This document shows, piece after piece, positions 7,786-15,340 of a stretch of DNA of 21,023 bases. How positions within the stretch are numbered: position 1 is the stretch's first letter; each line of letters opens with the position of its first letter. The notes under the pieces were generated by a model. The model had not been told where the DNA came from and ran no database searches. It was given only the letters and a program-made list of their open reading frames with translations. The DNA comes from an uncultured Clostridia bacterium (GTDB lineage Bacteria > Bacillota_A > Clostridia > TANB77 > CAG-508): NCBI GenBank assembly GCA_947594095.1, contig CANQEA010000017.1:1-21023 (forward strand), given 5' to 3'. A program made the translations under genes and the position numbers.

Positions 7786-8347
7786 ATGAGAATTGTAAGT
7801 GGAAAAGCAAGAGGAACAAAATTATATACTTTAGAAGGAAATAATACAAGGCCAACTTTAGACAGAGTTAAAGAATCTTTATTTAATATACTTCAACAAG
7901 ATATACAAGATTCTATATTTTTAGACCTATTTGCGGGGAGTGGGGCAATAGGATTAGAAGCTGCTAGTAGAGGTGCAAAAAAGGTTTTGCTCTGTGAAAT
8001 ATCAAAAGATGCTGTAGAAATTATTAATAAAAATATAGAAAAAACTCATATGCAAGATAGAACTATATTATACAAAATGGATTTTAATGATTTCTTAAAA
8101 AAAGAATTAAAAGATAACGTGGATATAATTTATTTAGATCCACCTTATCAAACAAATTATGCTATTCAGGCTTTACAAACATTATTAGAAGAAAAAAAGA
8201 TAAAAAGCCAAACTTTAACAATAATCGAGACTAATAAAGAAACAGAAATTATTGATGAAGTACAAAATCTTCGGTTTTAATATTATTGATAGAAGAAAAT
8301 ATGGAATAGCTTCTCTTATCTTTGTGCAAAAAAAGAAAGAGTCATAG
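7786..8347 (+). CDS. rsmD: 16S rRNA (guanine966-N2)-methyltransferase RsmD, interrupted by a +1 frameshift
   Basis: RsmD methylates G966 of 16S rRNA using SAM. The N-terminus MRIVSGKARG with TRPTLDRVKESLFNIL is diagnostic, the SAM-binding loop is DLFAGSGAIGLEA and the catalytic motif is DPPY (about residues 124-127). The zero frame stops at TAA 8278-8280 after 164 residues, short of the family's usual 180-190. In the +1 frame the missing C-terminus continues at once: FNIIDRRKYGIASLIFVQ, ending at TAG 8345-8347. The RKYG strand is conserved in RsmD and part of the Rossmann sheet, so the short form is probably inactive. Reading CTT, slipping one base past CGG and resuming at GGT gives 186 residues. 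The ATG has an AAGGAAGG-type site. The coiled-coil gene begins 12 bp after the restored end, its usual spacing. The coaD gene often found after rsmD is absent. Confidence 0.9.
8269..8275 (+). other. Putative +1 recoding site in rsmD (CTT CGG T)
   Basis: The zero-frame codons are CTT (8269-8271), CGG (8272-8274), TTT and TAA. The conserved RsmD C-terminus lies in the frame whose codons are TTC (8270-8272), GGT (8273-8275), TTT and AAT. A one-base forward slip of the P-site tRNA while CGG is in the A site restores the protein. The same heptamer pattern occurs in ftsK at 9103-9109. A second possible slip point is TTT TAA at 8275-8280, since TTTT also permits a +1 move. Confidence 0.55.
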
Positions 8348-8359
8348 AAAGGGGTTACT

Positions 8360-8863
8360 ATGGAAATTTTTACATTATTAGAAACGTTAGAAGATTTATT
8401 AGAAAATAGTAAAAACTTACCTTTTTCAACTAAAGGTATAGTTGAAAAAGAGCAAATGTTAGATTTAATAAAGGAAATTAGAATAAAACTTCCTGATGAG
8501 TTAAAACAGGCAAAATGGATCAAGGAAGAAAGACAAAGAATTTTAGTTGAAGCACAAAAAGAAGCTGATAGTATTGTTAAAGAAGCCGAAAATAGAATAA
8601 TTAGCATGATTGATGAGCATGAAATTACAAGAAAAGCATATGATCAAAAGGCTGAAATAATAGAAACTGCAAATGAAATGTCAAGAGAAATTTCAGCAGG
8701 AACAAAAGAATATGCTGATAGCTTATTAGCACAAACTCAAACTGTTATGAAAGATACTTTAGATAAACTAGAAAATAATATAGGAGAAGCTTTAAAATTA
8801 ATGGAAATTTCTCTTCAAGATACACTAAAAACTATTGAAAATAGCAGAAAAGAATTGAAATAA
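8360..8863 (+). CDS. Coiled-coil protein of the ATP-synthase-B/DivIVA-like type
   Basis: A 167-residue soluble protein with no signal or membrane segment. Residues 1-55 form a short helical domain, and 56-160 are an almost unbroken coiled coil rich in Glu, Lys and Ala (ILVEAQKEADSIVKEAENR is typical). Similar proteins, often named ATPase or V-type-ATPase-subunit-like, lie downstream of rsmD or coaD in many Clostridia; I recall this context but cannot check it here. No catalytic motif is visible, so the ATPase name is probably only coiled-coil similarity. AAAGGGG at 8348-8354 precedes the ATG, and the gene is 12 bp after the frameshift-restored rsmD end, so the two are co-transcribed. A role in division or envelope organisation is a guess from its DivIVA-like build. 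Confidence 0.75.
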   Translation: MEIFTLLETLEDLLENSKNLPFSTKGIVEKEQMLDLIKEIRIKLPDELKQAKWIKEERQRILVEAQKEADSIVKEAENRIISMIDEHEITRKAYDQKAEIIETANEMSREISAGTKEYADSLLAQTQTVMKDTLDKLENNIGEALKLMEISLQDTLKTIENSRKELK

Positions 8864-8866
8864 ATT

Positions 8867-8919
8867 GCAAAAGTCAGTGTCAGAAGTCATAAGAGAACGA
8901 CTTTTGCCACTGGCTTTTT
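8867..8919 (+). terminator. Long two-tier intrinsic terminator before ftsK, with a competing hairpin
   Basis: The outer stem pairs 8869-8879 with 8908-8918 (11 bp, one G-U). The inner stem pairs 8881-8888 with 8899-8906. Only one mismatch (8880/8907) separates them, making nearly 20 bp around a 10-nt loop, and TTTTT follows at 8915-8919. A perfect alternative 9-bp stem, GCAAAAGTC at 8867-8875 with GACTTTTGC at 8899-8907, would exclude it and free the 3' arm. Confidence 0.85.
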
Positions 8920-8955
8920 AAGTTGAACTAAGTTAAATTTGAAAGGATGTAAAAA

Positions 8956-11362
8956 ATGGCAAAAAAGAGAACATATAAAAAAAGAAAACAAAAAGCTTCA
9001 AAAATAGATGTAGCAATTGTAGTGCTAATTATACTTAGCATTTTACTTGCTGTTTTAATATATACAAAATCTGGGGTTATTGGTAGTAAATTAAATGAGA
9101 TATTTCGGTGGGATGATGGGTATGATACAATACATTCTACCTATTGGTATTTTCGCAATAGCAATAAAACTTGCAAGCGAAGAAAGAAACGAAATTACAT
9201 CTAAACTTGTACAATATGCTGTTCTGTTAATAAGTTTATGCATTATACTAGGTGTATTCCAAATGTCAAGTGGAGAAATTACTTCATCTAAAGATTTATC
9301 TGAAATTGTAAAAGATGCATATTTTTTAGGTAGCGAATCAAAAGGTGGAGGTGCAATTGGAGCATTAGGTGCAGTGCCACTTGTAAAACTACTTGGAAAT
9401 GTTGGTGCAGTTATTTTATGTATTGGTATTGCAGTAGCCCTAATAGTGTTTACATTTGGAATTAATATGTCTGATTTAATTAATAATATTTTAGAAAAAC
9501 ATAAAGATAAAAGAGAAGAAAGAATAGAAGAAAGACAGCAAAGAAGAAAAGAAATGCAAATGATGCAAGATCAGGACTACACAAATAAAAAACGTAAAAA
9601 ACAGATAATGACAACAGATGGTGATTCTATTGATAAAGCGAATGAACAAATAAGAATCAACTTTGGTGGAAGAATTGTAGATAACGAATATGAAAAATCA
9701 GGAAGGAAGAAATATAATCACGATGGAGAAGATTTAACACCATTAACTAAAGATACTAAAAAACAAACATTAGAACAAGCACAGCCTGATGTTATTGAAA
9801 ATAATTTGTTTAGACAAGAAGAAGAACAAAAAGAAGATAAGAAAAAAGAAGTATTACAACTAGAGCATTCAGTAATTGTTGAAGATGAACATTATGAATA
9901 TCCACCAGTTGAAATTTTAAGTAAGCCAAAAGCTAAAGCTATTAAAGGTGGTGCAAAGGCTCTAACTGATACTGCTACAAAACTTCAAAAAACATTATAT
10001 AGTTTTGGGGTCTCTGCAAAAGTAGAAAATGTTTCAGTTGGACCTGCAATTACAAGATATGAATTAAAACCATCAGAGGGTGTAAGAGTTAGTAAAATTG
10101 CAAATTTAGCAGATGATATTGCTTTAAATTTAGCAGCTGAGACTATAAGGATTGAAGCACCAATACCTGGAAAACAGGCTGTAGGAATAGAAGTACCAAA
10201 TAAAGAAAAAGAATCTGTGCATTTAAGAGAAGTAATAGAAAGTCCACAATTCCAAGACAGTAAATCAAAACTTACTATTGCTCTTGGAAAAGATGTTGCA
10301 GGAAATACTCAACTTGCTGATATCGCAAAAATGCCACATGTATTAATCGCAGGTTCTACTGGTTCTGGAAAATCTGTATGTATTAATACAATTATTACAA
10401 GTATTATTTATAAAGCAAAACCAAGTGAAGTAAAACTTGTTATGGTTGACCCAAAAGTCGTTGAACTTTCAGTATACAATGGAATACCACATTTGTTAAT
10501 TCCAGTTGTAACAGACCCTAAAAAAGCAGCAGGAGCATTGGCATGGGCTGTTCAAGAAATGGATGATAGATATGAGAAATTTGCAGCACATGGTGTAAGA
10601 GATTTAGTAGGATATAATAAAGCGATAGAAAAACAAGGAGAAGGTATTGGAAAACTTCCTCAAATTGTAATTATTATAGATGAGCTTGCAGATTTAATGA
10701 TGGTTGCATCAAAAGAGGTAGAAGAATCTATTTGTAGATTAGCACAAAAAGCAAGAGCTGCAGGTATGCACTTAGTTATTGCAACACAAAGACCTTCTGT
10801 TGATGTAATTACAGGTTTAATTAAAGCAAATGTCCCATCTAGAATTGCATTTGCAGTTTCATCTCAGGTAGACTCTAGAACTATTTTAGATTCAGTTGGT
10901 GCAGAAAAATTGCTTGGAAAAGGTGATATGTTATTCTTCCCAGCAGGTGCTGCAAAACCATCTAGAGTTCAAGGAGCTTTTGTATCAGATGAAGAAGTAG
11001 AAAAAATTGTAGATTTTATTAAGCAAAATGGAACAGCAACATATAGTGAAGATATTTTACAAAGCATAGAAAATAGTAATAAAACAGATAAAGAATTATC
11101 ACAAGAACAAGCTGAAGATGATGAAACAGATCCATTTTTAATGGATGCAATTCAAACAGTTGTAGAAACTGGACAAGCATCTACATCATTTATTCAAAGA
11201 AAATTTAAAGTAGGATATGCAAGAGCAGGAAGAATTATTGACCAAATGGAAGAAAGAGGAGTTATTTCTGGTTACCAAGGAAGTAAACCAAGAGAAGTTC
11301 TTATGACATTAGAAAAACTAAATGAATTAAAGATGGGAACAAACAGTGAGGATATAGCTTAA
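8956..11362 (+). CDS. ftsK: FtsK/SpoIIIE DNA translocase, interrupted by a +1 frameshift
   Basis: FtsK/SpoIIIE is a septum-anchored hexameric motor that pumps the chromosome across the closing septum. The zero frame from ATG 8956 encodes the basic tail and first membrane helix (about residues 18-37) up to SKLNEIF at 50, then becomes non-homologous and stops at 9204. The +1 frame continues the family sequence (GGMMGMIQYILPIGIFAIA), with further membrane helices to about residue 170 and a charged linker. The RecA-like motor has Walker A GSTGSGKS (10354-10377), Walker B VIIIDELADLMM and the RAAGMHLVIATQRPSVDVITG segment. The C-terminal gamma winged helix is present (YARAGRIIDQMEERG). The restored protein has 801 residues. 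The ATG at 9095 is in the frame of the second part but lacks the first helix and a ribosome site, so it is unlikely to be the real start. AAAGGA precedes the ATG at 8956. Confidence 0.92.
9103..9109 (+). other. Putative +1 recoding site in ftsK (TTT CGG T)
   Basis: The zero-frame codons are TTT (9103-9105), CGG (9106-9108) and TGG. The conserved continuation uses TTC (9104-9106), GGT (9107-9109) and GGG. tRNA-Phe reads both UUU and UUC, so slipping one base keeps full pairing. The junction Phe-Gly fits the usual family pattern of a Leu-Phe-Gly stretch between the first two membrane helices. The same pattern occurs in rsmD at 8269-8275. Confidence 0.6.
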
Positions 11363-11381
11363 ATATAAATTTAAACTTAAG

Positions 11382-11414
11382 TGCCAAAAAGGAGCTAAAT
11401 TATCCTTTTTGGCA
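11382..11414 (+). terminator. Hairpin, probable terminator after ftsK
   Basis: A perfect 12-bp inverted repeat, TGCCAAAAAGGA at 11382-11393 with TCCTTTTTGGCA at 11403-11414, has a 9-nt loop. The following sequence TATTTCAATTATT is only moderately T-rich. It begins 20 bp after the ftsK stop codon. The amidoligase start is 42 bp further on with no clear promoter between, so read-through is likely. Confidence 0.65.
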
Positions 11415-11456
11415 TATTTCAATTATTAAGAAGTGTAAATTGAGAGGTAAAAAACT

Positions 11457-13178
11457 ATGACAGATGAAATAAAAGAATATTTAACAAGTTATTTAATTTC
11501 TTCAACAGATAAATATAAATGGATATTAGAAAATAAAAGTGATGAATTACTAAAATGGTGTATTGAAAATAATCACAAAATAGGAATAAGCAGTTTTGGA
11601 ATAAAAAATTTAATATTAGAAACTGGAGATATTCCATATATTAAAAGCTGCATTGAAAATCCTAATATTACTTTAAGTAGTGGTGGCAAAACAACATTAA
11701 TATTAAAATTGGGTTTAAGTGACCCAATGTTTAAGGATAAAAAAGAGTATGAAAAATATATTAAACAGTGTATAGAGAATAGCTCACTAGGACTTGTTTC
11801 AAGTGATATTTGCGATTTATTAAGAGAAATAGATGATGACGAATACAAAAAGAAATGTATTTACAATAAAAAATTATATCTTGATAGCAAAAGTATAGAA
11901 TATTTAATTGAAAGTTTAATTTTTAATTATGAATTAAATAAGGAATTTATACAAACTATTTTATTAGATGAAAAAATATCTTTTGCTAAAAGAGTTAGAG
12001 TAGAATTAATAATAAGAACAGGTGATACGAAATTTATAAAACAATTTTTAACAAATGAAAATGATATATTAGGTGATAAATATAGTGCTGAAAGAACCTA
12101 TTTAGCAATTACTTTTGGTGACAATCATTTATTAAAGAAACATATAAATATGCCTCAAAATTTTATGAGTATGAATATTCCAAAAAATTTAACATATGGT
12201 GTAGAATTAGAAGCAGAAAGTAGTATAGAAGATGATGACTCAGATTATTATCGTACAAAATTACTTGAACGTTCAGAAGATTTTGATGAATCATTTTACC
12301 AACCATATAAACATGTGTTAGATTGGACAATTGAAGATGAATATTCTATGATAAATGGAATAGAATTTACTTCTCCTGTCTTAAAAAATACATACGAGGA
12401 TATAGAAAGCATTTATAGAATGACTACTTTAATGAAACAATTAAGATTTCATCCTACACAAGATTGTGGCGGACATATTCATATTGGAGCAGACTATTTT
12501 GATTGTGTAGAAGATTATAAAAATTTATTTGAAATATGGGCAAATAGTGAAAAAATATTATATTTGATTTCCAACAAAGAAGGAGAGTATCCAAGGGAAG
12601 GGATTATGGAATATGCAAAGCCAATCACAAGGGAAAAAACTGTAGAAATTGAAAATGAATTAAGTAAAAAAGATGTATTTATAGAAGATGCAAAAGAAAA
12701 ACAAAAAGATAATAAACATTATAGTTTAAATATTTTAAATATAGGAAAAAGATTTAATAAAAATACAATAGAATTTAGAATTTCAAATGGTTCATTAGAA
12801 CCAGAAATAATATTACAAAATATAACTTTGTATGCTAGAGTTATGCAAGTATCTAAAGAGCTTACAAAAATTACAAACAAAATAAAAAATGGAGAGCAAA
12901 TAACAGAAGAGGAAAAACAAAAAATAATTTATAAAGAAATGTTAAAAAGAGAAATACCAGATGATGACAATATGAAAATATTAATGAAATTATTATTTGA
13001 TGATAAAGAAGAAAGAAATGTTTATGAAAAAAGATATTATGCAAATAAAGATTTATTTGTATATATGGATTCAATAAGAAGTACCAAGTTTCCAAAATTA
13101 GATTATGAACAATTAAATGATAAAAAAGACATTATGCAAGAAGTAGAAAATTATAGTAAAAATTATGAATATAGATAG
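11457..13178 (+). CDS. Amidoligase-family protein with N-terminal helical repeats
   Basis: The C-terminal half (about residues 245-500) matches the putative amidoligase family of the GCS/glutamine-synthetase-like fold, which joins carboxylates to amines using ATP. GVELE at 248-252 supplies acidic metal ligands, CGGHIHIGAD around 337-345 supplies two histidines, and NTIEFRISNGSLE around 436-448 holds the Glu/Arg strand. The N-terminal half (about 20-240) is built of six or seven repeats of 30-40 residues with a K-x-C-I-E-N start and a YI(K) end (WCIENN, SCIENP, QCIENS, KCIYNK), probably an alpha-solenoid. No signal or membrane segment is present. Amidoligases often occur in peptide-tagging or cell-wall modification clusters, but no partner such as a cyclotransferase or peptidase is adjacent. 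GAGAGG precedes the ATG. The substrate is unknown. Confidence 0.8.
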   Translation: MTDEIKEYLTSYLISSTDKYKWILENKSDELLKWCIENNHKIGISSFGIKNLILETGDIPYIKSCIENPNITLSSGGKTTLILKLGLSDPMFKDKKEYEKYIKQCIENSSLGLVSSDICDLLREIDDDEYKKKCIYNKKLYLDSKSIEYLIESLIFNYELNKEFIQTILLDEKISFAKRVRVELIIRTGDTKFIKQFLTNENDILGDKYSAERTYLAITFGDNHLLKKHINMPQNFMSMNIPKNLTYGVELEAESSIEDDDSDYYRTKLLERSEDFDESFYQPYKHVLDWTIEDEYSMINGIEFTSPVLKNTYEDIESIYRMTTLMKQLRFHPTQDCGGHIHIGADYFDCVEDYKNLFEIWANSEKILYLISNKEGEYPREGIMEYAKPITREKTVEIENELSKKDVFIEDAKEKQKDNKHYSLNILNIGKRFNKNTIEFRISNGSLEPEIILQNITLYARVMQVSKELTKITNKIKNGEQITEEEKQKIIYKEMLKREIPDDDNMKILMKLLFDDKEERNVYEKRYYANKDLFVYMDSIRSTKFPKLDYEQLNDKKDIMQEVENYSKNYEYR

Positions 13179-13211
13179 AGTGAAATTTATTAAAATATTT
13201 TGCTAAAAATA

Positions 13212-13240
13212 TTGAAAAAAATTCAATAATTTTATACAAT
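13212..13240 (+). promoter_or_regulatory. Sigma-A type promoter for the 13317-20393 gene run
   Basis: TTGAAA at 13212-13217 and TACAAT at 13235-13240 are each a 5/6 match, with a 17-bp spacer. They lie in the 138-bp gap after the amidoligase gene. The -35 overlaps a small dyad (ATTGAA/TTCAAT, 13211-13226). The predicted leader is about 70 nt. Confidence 0.5.
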
Positions 13241-13316
13241 AGTAATGTGCTAAAATATGGACAAATAGACTTTAAAATTTTGCACAAAAATTACGAAAGA
13301 TGGGAGGAGAATTGTT

Positions 13317-14903
13317 TTGCCAAAGAAAAAAGAAAATTTGATAGATAAACTTGTAAAGAAAAATTATAAAAACGAGTTAGAAGCAATTTTAGAACATAAA
13401 AATTATGACGAAAACAGTAAAAGTATTCTCCTTAGTATTTTGTACAAAATAGAAGCAGCATACAAGGATTATAGCACAGTAAAAGTAGATGTAGAGTCAA
13501 AAGATGATTATATACAAAACCTAAATTCTATTATAGAAAAAGATTGTAAAGATATAAAACTTGTATCTTTAGAAGATGAAAAAGCAAATGAATTATTAGA
13601 AAATAGGACATTTTATGTGGATAAAAAAATAAAGAGAATAATTTGTTATCCAATAGAACGAAAATTATTATATGCAATTGCAAAAATTGGTAAAAGAGAT
13701 AAAATTGTTAAAGACAAGTATTTTTTAAGAAATTTAACTATTTCAAATTTAATAAATACAGGCAATAATATTAGTATGGTAGAACCATTAAGAGATTTTA
13801 ATGGTTATTCTTGGACAACCTTGCCAAAAGAAATAGAAAGTATTGCACACAACTTAGTGTATCAAAATTTGCGAATTTTAATTGGAAATGATTTTTTAAA
13901 TCAATGGACCCAAAACAAGGAATACATTATTGATTATTATGAATTATTTTTATCTAAGTTACTAAAAATGTATGGAGAAAAATCTCAAGAAGAATTAGTA
14001 GATTTATTGTGCCAAATTTCAGTATTATTAGAAATAAAATTTAACAAAGATTCGAAAAGAGATATGACAAGAAAGAAAAAAGAAGTTGATAAAAAGTTAA
14101 AAGAGGTGCAAGATAGAACTGCATATATTGTTAAAATTACAAAACAAAAAAGAAAATTAGAAAAGCAAATTAGAGAAATTGATGAGACATTAAATAACAA
14201 AAGACTATTACAAAAAGAGTATAAAATTAGAAATGAATTATTGCCTTTAGAAAAGAAAATATTTAGTGTAAGAATTTTATCTGAAGTAATGCAGAAAGAA
14301 AGAAAAGATAAATTAAATCAGATAAAGCAATTAAATAGTTTAGTAAACCCACAAAAGTTTATAAAATATAAAGAAGACTTAGAAGAAAAAGAAAAATATT
14401 TAAAAGTTTTAGATACAGAAGATGTAGAAAAGGAAATTAATAAAAAATTATTAACATTTCAAAAATGTTTCTTACAATGTTATATATCAAAAATTAATAA
14501 GGCCAATACAAAACAAGAACTATTAAATATAATTTATGAATTTAGATATTATAATTTATTACCATTTTATAAAGATAAATTAATTTATGAACAAAAACAA
14601 TTACAAAATGAACTAGATAAAATAGGTAAATTAATTATAAAAAAAGCGGTAGAATTAAAGCTAATGGAAGTGCTATATCAAGATGAAGAAGTAAATTATC
14701 AAATTATTAAAAATATTTTTACTGTAAGAATAATTAATTTAGAAAATACTTTTATACAAATAAAAAAAGAGGGTGAAGACCTTTATGTTCAGTTATTTGA
14801 TGAGGGTGGTTTCCAAGAAAAAAATATTTTATTAGATATAAAAGATTATGATAGAAAACTTTTAAACATTAGATTAAACAAAAAGATAAGAGTATTTTAC
14901 TAA
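13317..14903 (+). CDS. Unrecognised coiled-coil protein
   Basis: I do not recognise this 528-residue protein. It is soluble, with no signal peptide or membrane helix, and very rich in Lys, Glu, Ile and Leu. Residues 1-240 look helical and globular (NGYSWTTLPKEIESIAHNLV in the middle). Residues 245-400 contain two coiled-coil stretches separated by a short break. The end (about 465-528) is beta-rich with a GEDLYVQLFDEGG turn. The start is TTG at 13317, chosen because GGGAGGAG at 13302-13309 is well spaced and no in-frame ATG lies near. The next gene begins 15 bp after the stop with its own strong ribosome site, and the RNase gene follows that, so it is first in a probable operon. Function is unknown. 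Confidence 0.8.
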   Translation: MPKKKENLIDKLVKKNYKNELEAILEHKNYDENSKSILLSILYKIEAAYKDYSTVKVDVESKDDYIQNLNSIIEKDCKDIKLVSLEDEKANELLENRTFYVDKKIKRIICYPIERKLLYAIAKIGKRDKIVKDKYFLRNLTISNLINTGNNISMVEPLRDFNGYSWTTLPKEIESIAHNLVYQNLRILIGNDFLNQWTQNKEYIIDYYELFLSKLLKMYGEKSQEELVDLLCQISVLLEIKFNKDSKRDMTRKKKEVDKKLKEVQDRTAYIVKITKQKRKLEKQIREIDETLNNKRLLQKEYKIRNELLPLEKKIFSVRILSEVMQKERKDKLNQIKQLNSLVNPQKFIKYKEDLEEKEKYLKVLDTEDVEKEINKKLLTFQKCFLQCYISKINKANTKQELLNIIYEFRYYNLLPFYKDKLIYEQKQLQNELDKIGKLIIKKAVELKLMEVLYQDEEVNYQIIKNIFTVRIINLENTFIQIKKEGEDLYVQLFDEGGFQEKNILLDIKDYDRKLLNIRLNKKIRVFY

Positions 14904-14918
14904 AGGAGGAAGAAAAGG

Positions 14919-15335
14919 TTGAAAAATGATACAATTATAGTAGTAGAAGATGGTAAAAAATTTTGCTATTCTGAAAAAGAAGAATTAGTAAAAAGCATAC
15001 TTGGAGAAGATTATTATAATTTATCAAATGAAGAAAAACAAAAAAGGTTAGAAATTTGCACCTATAGAAACGCAGGTTTAGAGCAAATACCTATTGTTAA
15101 TGTAAATAAAGGTGAAGTTGTAAATAATATTAAAGATAAACAATATATAGTTTATGATGAAGATACATTTATTTTATCACTTGCTAAAAATAATAAATTA
15201 GTTATTTATGAAAAGGAAGATGCAAATATTTTTGCAAAAAATATTGATAAACAAAATTTGAAAAGAATTTCTGAAAGTTATATTTGTATTAATGATTGTG
15301 CAGATATTATATTATCAAAGAGAAAGGAAGATTAA
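14919..15335 (+). CDS. Unrecognised small protein, TTG start
   Basis: A 138-residue soluble protein that I do not recognise. It begins with a short beta segment (TIIVVEDGKKFCY), then a helical stretch (SNEEKQKRLEICTYRNAG), then alternating strands (KQYIVYDEDTFILSLAKNNKLVIYEK). No catalytic motif or membrane segment is visible. TTG at 14919 is the start: AAGGAGGA at 14903-14910 is 8 nt upstream, and the nearby ATG at 14926 is out of frame. It lies between the coiled-coil gene and the RNase gene, with only a 5-bp gap to the latter. This suggests tight co-expression and possibly a shared complex (inference). Confidence 0.72.
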   Translation: MKNDTIIVVEDGKKFCYSEKEELVKSILGEDYYNLSNEEKQKRLEICTYRNAGLEQIPIVNVNKGEVVNNIKDKQYIVYDEDTFILSLAKNNKLVIYEKEDANIFAKNIDKQNLKRISESYICINDCADIILSKRKED

Positions 15336-15340
15336 AGTTT

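Noticed and set aside
9095..11362. ATG at 9095 as the true ftsK start
   Set aside because: It would drop the basic tail and first membrane helix, which are intact just upstream in the other frame. There is no ribosome site before 9095, and its first codons merely overlap the frameshift region.
15296..15340. Longer start for the beta-CASP RNase at ATG 15296
   Set aside because: The extra 15 residues overlap the previous gene and do not resemble the family; ATG 15341 begins directly with conserved sequence and has an upstream AAAGGAAG.
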